Source: Ascidiimonas aurantiaca
Lineage (GTDB): Bacteria; Bacteroidota; Bacteroidia; Flavobacteriales; Flavobacteriaceae
Assembly: GCF_037646345.1 (NCBI RefSeq)
Contig: NZ_JBBEWR010000001.1
Span: forward strand, 62,001-126,000
Length of the DNA: 64,000 nt
Direction of reading: 5' to 3'
Part shown: in pieces, positions 7,702 to 15,927 of the stretch
How the letters are laid out: each line of letters begins with the position of its first letter
How positions within the stretch are numbered: the stretch's first letter is position 1
Made by a program: the position numbers and the translations under genes
The notes under the pieces: generated by a model
What the model saw: only the letters and a program-made list of their open reading frames with translations
Database searches by the model: none
What the model was told of the DNA's origin: nothing

Positions 7702-7998
7702 TTAATAACATTGTACTCCCGGAGGGCATACTGAATCAGAAGGTCTGTCGCATGTGAACGCTGTCGGGCAATTTTGCGTAGCCGGAGGACACCCATTAGA
7801 CGGGCAGTTTTGCGTAGCAGGAGGGCAACCAACGGTTTGACCACAGTTAAAAAGAGAATCGTCACAAGGTTCTCCTGGTATGGTAGGGCAGGTGTTCCAA
7901 CTGGTACCGGTTCCCCCAGTGACCGTATTAGAGTTAAACTTGGCAACTACTGATTTCTTTAAAGATAATTTTGAAAGGTTGATGTTAGCTTTTTTCAT
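7702..7998 (-). CDS. GG-leader peptide precursor 6 with an internally repeated Cys/Pro core
   Basis: First gene of the array, 98 residues. Leader MKKANINLSKLSLKKSVVAK, junction TVTGG, then a long core with ten Cys. Two back-to-back copies of GCPPATQNCP (about residues 57-78) form a 12-residue repeat, and the end, DSVCPPGVQCY, is the one shared by the array. The core is about three times as long as its neighbours' and seems to have grown by internal duplication. Likely a secreted or modified Cys-rich peptide; no processing enzyme is encoded within the window. Confidence 0.82.
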   Translation of the reverse strand: MKKANINLSKLSLKKSVVAKFNSNTVTGGTGTSWNTCPTIPGEPCDDSLFNCGQTVGCPPATQNCPSNGCPPATQNCPTAFTCDRPSDSVCPPGVQCY

Positions 7999-8386
7999 TG
8001 TATTAATAGATTTTAGTTAATGTTCAAAAGTTTTATAGTCACCAAAAAATAATGGCAATAGAAGTAGTTTTTTTATACAAACTATTTAACAGAAAAAACT
8101 ATATTCTATTAAGAATATAAACTCTTTTTTTATAGTCTTAAAATATTAATAAAGACAGAAAATTATTATATCAAAGTTAGTGTAAGATGTTTTAAAAATA
8201 GGTTAATTCTCTCTTTTTTAAGAGAATTGTTAGGATTTTTGATAATAAAATGAGAAAATGATGCTTTTTATGCTGAAAACGTTAAATATAAAACCAGAAA
8301 AACCGTATCAGAGGTAAGGTTTAACTATTAATGCCCTTTGGTGCAGGTTCTAAAACAGCGCTTTAGTATAAAAAGGGAACGGAAGT
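7999..8386. other. AT-rich gene-free stretch between the peptide operon and the GNAT gene
   Basis: 388 bases without a coding frame of note. It holds the candidate -7 box at 8172-8179, an imperfect hairpin (TATATTC/GAATATA) at about 8102-8120 in the presumed 5' leader, and an 8-bp stem (AATTCTCT/AGAGAATT, 8205-8228) with a T-rich loop. Nothing else recognised. Confidence 0.6.
8172..8179 (-). promoter_or_regulatory. Candidate -7 box for the peptide-precursor operon
   Basis: On the minus strand the sequence reads TAACTTTG, a full match to TAnnTTTG. A start near 8165 would give a leader of roughly 165 bases before the first peptide gene. No clear TTTG -33 element is visible. Confidence 0.4.
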
Positions 8387-8962
8387 CTAAAGAGCCAGAA
8401 GTGTTTTTTTGATTTGAGGCCATTCACTTTTTAAAATACCATAGCAACAGGTATTACGCCGATACCCATCTCGCATAATAACATCAGATCTAAGTATGCC
8501 TTCCAGAGAAGCACCCAATTTTTCAACAGCTTTGCGAGATCTTATATTGCGCTCATCGATACGGAATTCAACCTTTTCAAAATTCATTATCTCAAAAGCA
8601 TAGGCTAACATCAATAGTTTTACACTGCTATTTAAGCCGGTACCCCTAAAATCTTTCCCTAACCAGGTCCACCCTATATGAAGTACGCGGTTACGCGCAT
8701 CTATATGTCCAAAGCGGGTGCAACCTGCATAGGCCTGAACCATTTTGTCAAATATGATAAATGGAATGGAAATTCCTTTCACCTGATCTTCCAGGGCGGT
8801 TTTCACATATTTTTCCAGATCTGCAGATGAACCCAGGCGAGAAGGGGAATAGGGTATAATATCTTTTTCGGAAGCAACGGGCTGAAGAACTTTGTGATTT
8901 TCAAGTGTAAGTACCTCGAGTTTTGCTCTTTCATTCTCAAGTATAAATGGCTCTGTATTCAT
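8387..8962 (-). CDS. GNAT N-acetyltransferase (RimJ/RimL type)
   Basis: A 191-residue GCN5-related acetyltransferase. The fold is recognisable from the segment HIGWTWLGKDFRGTGLNSSV, with an R-G-x-G-type acetyl-CoA loop, followed by FEKVEFRIDERNIRSRKAVEKLGA, the standard RimJ/RimL helix, and the C-terminal GYRRNTCCYGIL. Substrate unknown; relatives acetylate N-terminal amines of ribosomal or other proteins, or small molecules. Its start overlaps the stop of the alpha/beta hydrolase gene by 4 bases (ATGA), indicating translational coupling. Confidence 0.9.
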   Translation of the reverse strand: MNTEPFILENERAKLEVLTLENHKVLQPVASEKDIIPYSPSRLGSSADLEKYVKTALEDQVKGISIPFIIFDKMVQAYAGCTRFGHIDARNRVLHIGWTWLGKDFRGTGLNSSVKLLMLAYAFEIMNFEKVEFRIDERNIRSRKAVEKLGASLEGILRSDVIMRDGYRRNTCCYGILKSEWPQIKKTLLAL

Positions 8963-9603
8963 ATAAACTCAGATAAAATTGATGTTTTAAATTCGTGTCC
9001 CCCTTCAAAAGATCGGTGAACCACTGTATTTCCAAAAAGTGTTCTCAGTTTATCAAATTCATGTTCAAGACGTTGTTTATTTATATAAGGATCGTTATTG
9101 CCAAAAACGTGATAGATTTTTGTTTTGGAAGCATCTAAAAAGCTAAAATTATCTGCAGTGAGTTCCTCAGGAATGCTTCCGGCATAGATAATGATTTTTG
9201 AAGGGTAGATCTCTTTTCGGGCAAGCCATCGCAAAAGCACTGAAACACCCTGTGAATATCCAAAAGCAATAAAATTACATTGTTGAGGAATTTTTTCTGA
9301 GGTGTAAACAGCATCCAGATACGTCATTATATTTTCATTTTCGGTACGTGTGTTTTCTTTGGTAAGCCAGCAGGCCCCTACATGTTTAAAATCGCTTCCC
9401 TGATAATATTTGGAAGGTGCCTGAGGTGCTATAATATAATTATGTTCTGGTGGGAATATTTTAAAATAATCCAGGAAATAACGACTTAAATATCCGAGAC
9501 CATGACATACAAACCATACGTTGCGAGTTTGTGAAGTGAGGGTATTTAATGTGGAGTAGCTGTTAGTGTGTTTATATGTTACTTCCTTTTCTTCTGTTTT
9601 CAT
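8959..9603 (-). CDS. Alpha/beta hydrolase (phospholipase/carboxylesterase-like)
   Basis: A 214-residue cytoplasmic serine hydrolase. The oxyanion-loop segment WFVCHGLGY, the nucleophile elbow GYSQG and a C-terminal EGGHEF supplying the catalytic His are visible, with the Asp probably in VFGNNDPYI. The GYSQG form resembles the YpfH/Est carboxylesterase group rather than MenH (usually GxSxGG), so I do not assign it to the menaquinone pathway despite its position beside those genes. Co-transcribed with the GNAT gene; divergent from the thioesterase gene. Confidence 0.85.
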   Translation of the reverse strand: MKTEEKEVTYKHTNSYSTLNTLTSQTRNVWFVCHGLGYLSRYFLDYFKIFPPEHNYIIAPQAPSKYYQGSDFKHVGACWLTKENTRTENENIMTYLDAVYTSEKIPQQCNFIAFGYSQGVSVLLRWLARKEIYPSKIIIYAGSIPEELTADNFSFLDASKTKIYHVFGNNDPYINKQRLEHEFDKLRTLFGNTVVHRSFEGGHEFKTSILSEFI

Positions 9604-9704
9604 TTTTTTGAGATGCGGTTTTGTACTTTTACAAAAATAAATGGAAAAAACGGGCGCTCACAAAAATTTTCTGGAACCGGGCCCTACATACTATAATTAA
9701 TACC

Positions 9705-10133
9705 ATGACAGAAGAATACAAGAAAACAATTTTAAGGGCATGTAACGCAATGATCCCTAATACGCTTATGGAAACTCTTGATATAGAATATACAGACGTG
9801 GGAGATGATTATCTTACCGGTCGTATGCCTGTTACGCCCAGAGTGCATCAACCGGATGGTGTTTTGCATGGAGGCGCTATGGTAGCCCTGGCTGAGAGTA
9901 TAGGAAGTGCCGCTTCGTACATTTTTCTCGATACTAAAGACCATTATGTACGAGGTATTGAAATAGCGGCCAATCATGTAAAGAGTATTGAAAAAGGTTT
10001 TGTATATGCCAAAGCAAATTTTACGCATAAAGGCAGAACTACTCAACTTTGGAATATTGAGATCAGAGATGAAGAAGGCAACCTTATATCGGTATGTAAA
10101 CTAACTACGATTACGTTACCCAGAAAAAAATGA
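9705..10133 (+). CDS. PaaI-type hotdog thioesterase, probable 1,4-dihydroxy-2-naphthoyl-CoA hydrolase
   Basis: A 142-residue hotdog-fold acyl-CoA thioesterase. The core VHQPDGVLHGGAMVALAESI carries the family's HGG and the catalytic acidic residue in ALAES, followed by a central GIEIAANHVKS strand. The ATG at 9705 is chosen because upstream residues of the open frame are not hotdog-like. The stop overlaps the start of the isochorismate synthase gene (ATGA), so it is the first gene of a menaquinone operon. That context supports a MenI role (hydrolysis of DHNA-CoA), but the substrate is inferred. Confidence 0.82.
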   Translation: MTEEYKKTILRACNAMIPNTLMETLDIEYTDVGDDYLTGRMPVTPRVHQPDGVLHGGAMVALAESIGSAASYIFLDTKDHYVRGIEIAANHVKSIEKGFVYAKANFTHKGRTTQLWNIEIRDEEGNLISVCKLTTITLPRKK

Positions 10134-11197
10134 TTCTTGACTCTTCTATAATACAAAAGGCATATACCTGGTTGCGCGACAAGAAACCTTTTGTTGTTTT
10201 CAAAACTCCGGAAAACAATGAGCTCTGCGGTATTTTCCAGAAGGATACAACACTTCATACAGATAATACCTTGTTACGGCCGGGTTATGTTTTTGCTCCT
10301 TTTGATTCCAGACAAAAAACAATACTTTTCCCTTTAGAAAGCAGCGAGTTCCTAACACAAACTTACGAAACAAACGTTCCTGCATACCAGTTTTCTGAGT
10401 TTCATATTACCTCTGGCGATGAGGACACAGCCAGACCCCGTCATATTGAATTAGTACGTAAAGCAGTAACCGCTATGCAAGCCGGTTCTTTTCAAAAGGT
10501 AGTACTTTCCAGAAAAGAATCAGTACCGGTTAATGAAGAACCCCTATCTGTTTTTGTGAGGCTCTGCGATACATACCCCTCGGCATATGTATATGTATGG
10601 TTTCATCCCGAAGTGGGGATATGGATGGGAGCTACCCCTGAAACGCTTCTTCACCACAAAGACGGGCGGTTAACGACAATGTCCCTCGCAGGCACTAAGT
10701 TATACAGGGACTCCTTAGAAGCAGTATGGGGAGATAAAGAAAAAGAAGAACAGCACATTGTTACCAGCTTTATTTGTAAAAACCTTGAAGGGAGGGTCAC
10801 CTATTTAAAAAAAGAAGGCCCTTTTACGATAAGGGCAGGTAATTTGTTACACCTGTGTACACGTATTGAGGGCAATTGTACGGTTGATAAAATATCTGGA
10901 ATAGTAAACGCACTTCACCCTACACCGGCTGTATGCGGTATGCCTAGAGAAAAAGCAAAAACCTTCATTTTGGCAAATGAACCGTACAACCGTTCATTTT
11001 ATTCAGGGTTTACAGGTATGGTTACTGCCAAAGAAACCCGTTTATTTGTTAACCTGCGGTGCATGTCCCTGGAAGACAAAGAGGCCACTGTTTACGTGGG
11101 GGGGGGTATTACCAGAGATAGCGTGCCCGAACAGGAATGGGAAGAAACCGTGAACAAAACAGGAACTTTAAAAAAGGTGCTCCTGCACCATATCTGA
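10130..11197 (+). CDS. menF: Isochorismate synthase (chorismate-binding enzyme)
   Basis: Converts chorismate to isochorismate, the entry step to menaquinone. The 355-residue protein has the chorismate-utilising domain: FQKVVLSRKE, WMGATPETLL, TMSLAGTK, KEKEEQHIVTSFI, HLCTRIEG, LHPTPAVCGMP and the C-terminal YVGGGITRDSVPEQEWEET. The catalytic base and acid regions (KVVLSRK; HPTPAV) are intact. It is shorter at the N-terminus than E. coli MenF. It is coupled to the thioesterase and followed by menD, so menaquinone rather than siderophore synthesis is the likely role. Confidence 0.95.
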   Translation: MILDSSIIQKAYTWLRDKKPFVVFKTPENNELCGIFQKDTTLHTDNTLLRPGYVFAPFDSRQKTILFPLESSEFLTQTYETNVPAYQFSEFHITSGDEDTARPRHIELVRKAVTAMQAGSFQKVVLSRKESVPVNEEPLSVFVRLCDTYPSAYVYVWFHPEVGIWMGATPETLLHHKDGRLTTMSLAGTKLYRDSLEAVWGDKEKEEQHIVTSFICKNLEGRVTYLKKEGPFTIRAGNLLHLCTRIEGNCTVDKISGIVNALHPTPAVCGMPREKAKTFILANEPYNRSFYSGFTGMVTAKETRLFVNLRCMSLEDKEATVYVGGGITRDSVPEQEWEETVNKTGTLKKVLLHHI

Positions 11198-11221
11198 CTT
11201 TTTCAAAACCTGTGAAGTCCG

Positions 11222-11229
11222 TATCTTTG
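11222..11229 (+). promoter_or_regulatory. -7 promoter box upstream of menD
   Basis: TATCTTTG is a full match to TAnnTTTG and is followed by GC, as in many flavobacterial promoters. It lies about 100 bases before the menD ATG, so menD may be transcribed from here as well as from the upstream operon promoter. Confidence 0.5.
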
Positions 11230-11327
11230 CAAACAATGAACAAGCTACATTCCTGTTTTCTTTTTTTGTTTTTAGTACCATTGGAAAAGAAGCGTAAACA
11301 CTTTTTTAAACAAAAGTCTGTTGGTAT

Positions 11328-13010
11328 ATGAAATATCCTGGTATAAAACTGGCGCGCAGTGTCGTTGGCCTTTGCAAAGCATATGAAGTCAGGCATATAA
11401 TTATCTCTCCCGGTTCTCGCAATGCTCCTTTAACTATGGGTTTTTATGAGGATAGTGCATTTACCTGTTACAGTATTGTTGATGAAAGGTGTGCTGCCTT
11501 TTTTGGTATGGGCATAGCACAACAAACCCGTGAGCCTGTAGTATTGGTCTGTACCTCAGGATCTGCCTTACTCAATTACTACCCTGCGATTTCGGAAGCT
11601 TTTTACAGCACGATTCCTTTAGTGGTGTTATCTGCAGATCGTCCGGCTTCAAAAATAGATATAGGTGACGGACAAACCATCAGGCAACCGGATGTTTTTC
11701 AAAATCACATTTTACTTTCGGTTAATCTTTCTGATGAAGACGACCGTTTGGCAGAGAATGAAACCCTAGTGTCAGAAGCGCTAAGCACAGCTATCAATCA
11801 ACAGGGCCCTGTGCATATCAATGTCCCTTTTGAAGAACCTTTGTACGAAATGGTAAATACTCCTGCCAACTTATCTGTGCAGCCCTCAGAGCGTATTCAA
11901 AACTCTTCTTTTAACATCGCGGATAGTAAAATACAGGAGTTCACAGCAGCCTGGCAAAACAGTGCTAAAAAAATGGTTTTAACAGGGGTTAATAGCCCCA
12001 ATGCTCTTGAAGATAGTGCTATCCGGTTTTTAGGGAACCGGGAAGATGTAATTGTATTTACTGAAACCACATCAAATTTATATCATGACCGGTTTTTTCC
12101 TTCCATAGACAAGGTAATCGCACCTGTTGAGAAAGATGAAGAGGCTCTGAAAGGCCTGCGTCCGGATATGCTAGTGACTTTTGGAGGTATGATCATTTCT
12201 AAAAAGATCAAGGCATTTTTAAGGAAGTATCCTCCAAAATATCATTTTCATATACATCCAACATGGGGGTTTGATACGTTTTTCTGCCTTACGCATCATT
12301 TCAAAACAGATCCCGGTACTTTTTTTCGTATCGTTTTAAAGAACCTCTCTCCTTCCGGTTCTGTTATCTACCGTGAAAAGTGGTTTGAAGTTTTGCAAAA
12401 AAGGCGCGCAAAGCATGCAACATACACTTCGGTTGTTCCTTTTTCAGATTTTTTAACATATCATCATATTTTCCGGTCTGTTCCTGCAAAGTACCAGGTT
12501 CAGTTAAGCAATAGTTCAACGGTACGATACGCACAACTTTTTGATCTTGATCCATCACTAACTGTTTTTTGTAACCGTGGTACCAGTGGTATTGACGGGA
12601 GTACTTCTACGGCTCTTGGAGCAGCGGTGGTTTCTAAAACACCGGTGCTGCTTGTTACAGGCGATCTCAGCTTTTTTTACGATAGTAATGCTCTTTGGAA
12701 CAGTTACATCCCGAATTCTTTCAGAATTATAGTAATCAATAACGGGGGAGGCGGGATCTTCAGAATTTTACCGGGGCCTAAACATTCAAAAAAATTTAGC
12801 ACTTATTTTGAGACCAGACATACACTTAATGCAAGTCATTTATGCAATATGTTCGGTTTAAAATATATGAGTGCCCACGATGAGAGTTCATTAGATTTTG
12901 CACTTTCTCATTTCTACAATTCCTCTGGAAAACCGGTTCTGCTGGAGGTCTTTACACCAAATAAAATAAATGATGAAGTTTTGATAAGGTATTTTGATTT
13001 TATCAGATAA
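11328..13010 (+). CDS. menD: 2-succinyl-5-enolpyruvyl-6-hydroxy-3-cyclohexene-1-carboxylate synthase
   Basis: Thiamine-diphosphate enzyme joining isochorismate and 2-oxoglutarate (SEPHCHC synthase). The 560 residues match MenD length. N-terminal PYR domain: IISPGSRNAPLTMGFY, SIVDERCAAFFGMGIA (conserved catalytic Glu) and CTSGSALLNYYPAISEA; C-terminal PP domain with the ThDP/metal motif TGDLSFFYDSNALWN ending INNGGGGIF. Starts 130 bases after isochorismate synthase; the intervening DNA has a promoter-like box at 11222. Confidence 0.97.
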   Translation: MKYPGIKLARSVVGLCKAYEVRHIIISPGSRNAPLTMGFYEDSAFTCYSIVDERCAAFFGMGIAQQTREPVVLVCTSGSALLNYYPAISEAFYSTIPLVVLSADRPASKIDIGDGQTIRQPDVFQNHILLSVNLSDEDDRLAENETLVSEALSTAINQQGPVHINVPFEEPLYEMVNTPANLSVQPSERIQNSSFNIADSKIQEFTAAWQNSAKKMVLTGVNSPNALEDSAIRFLGNREDVIVFTETTSNLYHDRFFPSIDKVIAPVEKDEEALKGLRPDMLVTFGGMIISKKIKAFLRKYPPKYHFHIHPTWGFDTFFCLTHHFKTDPGTFFRIVLKNLSPSGSVIYREKWFEVLQKRRAKHATYTSVVPFSDFLTYHHIFRSVPAKYQVQLSNSSTVRYAQLFDLDPSLTVFCNRGTSGIDGSTSTALGAAVVSKTPVLLVTGDLSFFYDSNALWNSYIPNSFRIIVINNGGGGIFRILPGPKHSKKFSTYFETRHTLNASHLCNMFGLKYMSAHDESSLDFALSHFYNSSGKPVLLEVFTPNKINDEVLIRYFDFIR

Positions 13011-13097
13011 TATAAAGCTTTCACAGAACTCAACTTTAAAAAATGGTATATTTAGCTATCCTAAATATAATAGCTAACTTAAAACTTCAATTAAATT

Positions 13098-13439
13098 ATG
13101 AGTAAAAGAGACGAACTGATTGTCCGTTATGCATCAGATTTGAAAGAAAAATGTGGTATTACCCCTGATATGGATTTGCTGACGAAAGTAACCATTGGCC
13201 TAGGACCTTCTATTTACAATGCCGATTCTTCTACCGTTTCGGGAACCAGTGAAAAGGAAATTACAACTGTAAAGAAAATGTTTTTAATAAAAAAACTGGG
13301 ACTTGAAGACAATGCCAAACTCGATAAAGCCATAGATGCTGTTATTGACCAATATGGCCGCTCCAACAGAAATAAATACAGAGCCGTTATTTATTATCTT
13401 TTGGTAAAACATTTTAATAAAGAAACAGTGTACCAATAG
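13098..13439 (+). CDS. DUF2853-family small protein
   Basis: A 113-residue cytoplasmic protein of the DUF2853 type, recognised by MSKRDELIVRYASDLK, the TIGLGPSIYNADSSTVS segment and a helical C-terminal half. The family is frequent in Bacteroidota and without known function. It lies between menD and the CvfB-like gene on the same strand, and has its own terminator at 13464-13490, so it is at least partly a separate transcript. Confidence 0.85.
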   Translation: MSKRDELIVRYASDLKEKCGITPDMDLLTKVTIGLGPSIYNADSSTVSGTSEKEITTVKKMFLIKKLGLEDNAKLDKAIDAVIDQYGRSNRNKYRAVIYYLLVKHFNKETVYQ

Positions 13440-13463
13440 TACAAATCCAAAATTTTTAAAGGG

Positions 13464-13490
13464 AAAGTGCCGGGAATCCGGCACTTTTTT
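13464..13490 (+). terminator. Intrinsic terminator after the DUF2853 gene
   Basis: AAGTGCCGG-GAAT-CCGGCACTT: a 9-bp stem with tetraloop followed by a run of six T. Confidence 0.9.
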
Positions 13491-13495
13491 ATTGT

Positions 13496-13503
13496 TATCT
13501 TTG
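13496..13503 (+). promoter_or_regulatory. -7 promoter box for the CvfB-like gene
   Basis: TATCTTTG, followed by CA, lies 17 bases before the ATG at 13520 and directly after the preceding terminator. Confidence 0.6.
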
Positions 13504-13519
13504 CACTTCAAGAATAAGT

Positions 13520-14347
13520 ATGATAAAAATTGGAGAATACAATACCCTCATAGCGGCTAAGGAGAGTACGCATGGCTGGTATTTGCGGGATGAAGATGAA
13601 GAGGTGCTACTACCCCATATAGATGTTTCTGAAAATATCAACCCGGGACAGGAGTTAACTGTTTTTTGTTACCTGGATTCACTCGAAAGGCTTGTGGCAA
13701 CCACACGTACACCCTATATTACAAGAGGAGGCTTTGCTGCTTTAAAAGTAATGGAAGTCAATAAAGTAGGAGCTTTTTTAGATTGGGGTCTTGAAAAACA
13801 ATTATTGTTGCCCTTCAAGGAACAAACACAACCGGTTCAGGCCGGTAAAAAGTACGTTGTGTATTGTTATCTTGATAATCACTCCGGTCGTTTGGTAGCT
13901 TCCACCAGAATCCATCGTTTTTTACAGCATGATGAAATTGATTTACAGCCGCTTGAAGAGGTAGAACTCATGGTTGTACGGAACACTGATCTGGGTATGG
14001 AAGTTCTTATTAATGGTAAATACCTGGGATTGGTATATACAAATGAACTTTTTGAAGAGTACCAGGCCGGACAAATTCTGGAAGGGCAAATAAAACTCAT
14101 AAGAGAAGATAAAAAAATTGATGTTACCATACGTAAAACAGGCCTTTCGCATACAGAGAAAAATGCAAATAAGATATACGAAATGCTTGAAGCCCGAAAT
14201 GGTTTTTTACCTTTTCATGACAAAAGTAACCCTTCTGAAATACGCGAGTATTTTAAAATGAGTAAAAAAGACTTTAAAAAAGCCATAGGGAAACTTTATA
14301 GAGAGAAGCATATCATATTGGAGGAAAAGGGTATTAGAATGGTATAG
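13520..14347 (+). CDS. S1-like RNA-binding protein (CvfB family)
   Basis: A 275-residue cytoplasmic protein made of tandem S1-like OB-fold domains (about residues 1-65, 70-135 and 140-205) and a C-terminal winged helix (EIREYFKMSKKDFKKAIGKLYREK). The segments VGAFLDWGLEKQLLLPFKEQ and VYCYLDNHSGRLVAST are typical. Known CvfB proteins bind RNA and affect virulence-factor expression in Gram-positives; in flavobacteria the target is unknown. It is preceded by its own promoter box and precedes menB. Confidence 0.88.
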   Translation: MIKIGEYNTLIAAKESTHGWYLRDEDEEVLLPHIDVSENINPGQELTVFCYLDSLERLVATTRTPYITRGGFAALKVMEVNKVGAFLDWGLEKQLLLPFKEQTQPVQAGKKYVVYCYLDNHSGRLVASTRIHRFLQHDEIDLQPLEEVELMVVRNTDLGMEVLINGKYLGLVYTNELFEEYQAGQILEGQIKLIREDKKIDVTIRKTGLSHTEKNANKIYEMLEARNGFLPFHDKSNPSEIREYFKMSKKDFKKAIGKLYREKHIILEEKGIRMV

Positions 14348-14461
14348 CAGAAAAACCCTGTGTATCTGCCTCAAAGTAAAGAAATGTACAGGCGGACAAT
14401 ATGATAAATAAAGTAGCTTGTAGCGATAAAATGATAAATAACTTATAATTTTGCAAAAAGT

Positions 14462-15304
14462 ATGAAAGTGGCTAATTGGCAAACAGTAAAAGAATATCAG
14501 GACATTACTTATAAAAAAAGTGGCGGAGTGGCCCGTATTGCATTTAACAGGCCCGAAGTTAGAAATGCCTTCAGACCCAGAACTGTTGCTGAGTTATTCG
14601 AAGCTTTTCTCGATGCCAGAGAAGACACTTCTATTGGAGTTGTATTGTTTTCCGCAGAAGGACCTTCTCCAAAAGATGGGGTATATTCTTTTTGCAGTGG
14701 TGGAGACCAGAATGCGAGAGGCCACCAGGGATATGTAGATGAAGAAGGAATGCCCAGGCTTAATATCCTGGAGGTACAGAGGCTTATTAGGTTTATGCCT
14801 AAAGTAGTAATAGCGGTTGTACCCGGGTGGGCGGTAGGTGGCGGCCACAGCCTTCACGTGGTTTGTGATCTTACCCTGGCCAGTAAGGAACACGCTATTT
14901 TTAAACAAACTGATGCCGATGTAACCAGTTTTGACGGAGGGTATGGGTCTGCATATCTGGCTAAAATGGTTGGTCAGAAAAAAGCACGTGAGATCTTTTT
15001 CCTGGGAAGGAATTATTCCGCTCAGGATGCTTATGAGATGGGAATGGTAAATGCCGTAATACCCCATGATAAACTGGAAACTACCGCTTACGAATGGGCA
15101 CAGGAAATATTGGAAAAATCGCCTACATCCATTAAAATGCTTAAGTTTGCTTTTAACCTTACAGATGATGGAATGGTAGGACAACAGGTGTTTGCAGGAG
15201 AAGCAACCCGATTGGCTTATATGACAGATGAGGCCAAAGAGGGGAGAAATGCTTTTTTGGAAAAGCGAAAGCCTGATTTCAGCGATATCAAATGGATACC
15301 TTAA
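14462..15304 (+). CDS. menB: 1,4-dihydroxy-2-naphthoyl-CoA synthase
   Basis: Crotonase-family enzyme that cyclises o-succinylbenzoyl-CoA to DHNA-CoA. The 280-residue protein has the MenB-specific CSGGDQNARGHQGY loop, the oxyanion region VPGWAVGGGHSLHVVCDLTLA and the active-site QTDADVTSFDGGYGSAYLA, followed by REIFFLGRNYSAQDAYEMGMVN. All match known MenB. It is upstream of the SPOR-like gene and menA, with gaps of 12 bases and overlap respectively, so menB-SPOR-menA form an operon. Confidence 0.97.
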   Translation: MKVANWQTVKEYQDITYKKSGGVARIAFNRPEVRNAFRPRTVAELFEAFLDAREDTSIGVVLFSAEGPSPKDGVYSFCSGGDQNARGHQGYVDEEGMPRLNILEVQRLIRFMPKVVIAVVPGWAVGGGHSLHVVCDLTLASKEHAIFKQTDADVTSFDGGYGSAYLAKMVGQKKAREIFFLGRNYSAQDAYEMGMVNAVIPHDKLETTAYEWAQEILEKSPTSIKMLKFAFNLTDDGMVGQQVFAGEATRLAYMTDEAKEGRNAFLEKRKPDFSDIKWIP

Positions 15305-15316
15305 AAAAAAATACGT

Positions 15317-15925
15317 ATGCCTTATATAGAAGAAGAAGATTTATTAGGGTTACATAAAAAAATTGAAAAAGAGCAGGCCGTTAATCAGGGATTGTTACAA
15401 CAAATAAGCTATAAAAGCAAAGAAGTAAAGCATAGTAAAAAACAAAAAAAAATATTTGCTGCAATAGCTGTTGGGAGTGTAGTAATCGCAGCGATTGTGA
15501 TTGCCTATTCGTTAGGGGTTAGCAAAACAGTAGAAAAGCTTAAAACCAATAGTGAGAATAAAGTCACTATCTCATTAGACAGTATTGAGCAACTTCGTGA
15601 AAGAATACGAAGTTTACAGGAAAAAAACAGCCAGCTTAACAGTGTTCATGATTTTTATCTGGCCAAGAACCTTCTTAAAAAACAGAAAGTCTTTGCCGTA
15701 CAGGTAGGTGCTTTTGAGAATAATAGAGTCTCTTTGTTACCCGTCTCACTTAACAACACTCAATTAGTAAGGAACAATCCCTATTACTCCTATTCATTAG
15801 GTATTTTTGAAACACTTAAAGAAGCGCAGTCTTTTCGTTTTGAACTCGCTAAATTAGGATTTGAAGATGCTTTTGTGGTCTCTTATGTTAATGGTAAAAG
15901 AATTCAGGTAGAAGAACCTTATTGA
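15317..15925 (+). CDS. Membrane-anchored protein with coiled coil and SPOR-like domain
   Basis: A 202-residue protein: a basic cytoplasmic N-terminus, one transmembrane segment (about residues 47-67, IFAAIAVGSVVIAAIVIAYS), a coiled-coil stretch (about 75-110) and a C-terminal region (VFAVQVGAFENNRVSLLP ... YYSYSLGIFETLKEAQSFRFELAKLGF) that reads like a SPOR fold, which in known proteins binds denuded peptidoglycan at the septum. Its place between menB and menA looks like a conserved flavobacterial order rather than a shared biochemical role; that is inference. Confidence 0.75.
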   Translation: MPYIEEEDLLGLHKKIEKEQAVNQGLLQQISYKSKEVKHSKKQKKIFAAIAVGSVVIAAIVIAYSLGVSKTVEKLKTNSENKVTISLDSIEQLRERIRSLQEKNSQLNSVHDFYLAKNLLKKQKVFAVQVGAFENNRVSLLPVSLNNTQLVRNNPYYSYSLGIFETLKEAQSFRFELAKLGFEDAFVVSYVNGKRIQVEEPY

Positions 15926-15927
15926 TC

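Noticed and set aside
6767..7998. Regular repeats resembling a CRISPR array
   Set aside because: Repeats are whole peptide genes of about 187 bases with conserved reading frames; there are no short repeat/spacer units and no cas genes.
8959..9603. Alpha/beta hydrolase as MenH
   Set aside because: Nucleophile elbow is GYSQG and the fold resembles carboxylesterases; it is also on the opposite strand from the menaquinone genes.
9641..9700. 19-codon reading frame (ATG 9641) before the thioesterase gene
   Set aside because: Short, with no recognisable product; possibly a leader ORF but nothing in the sequence supports that.
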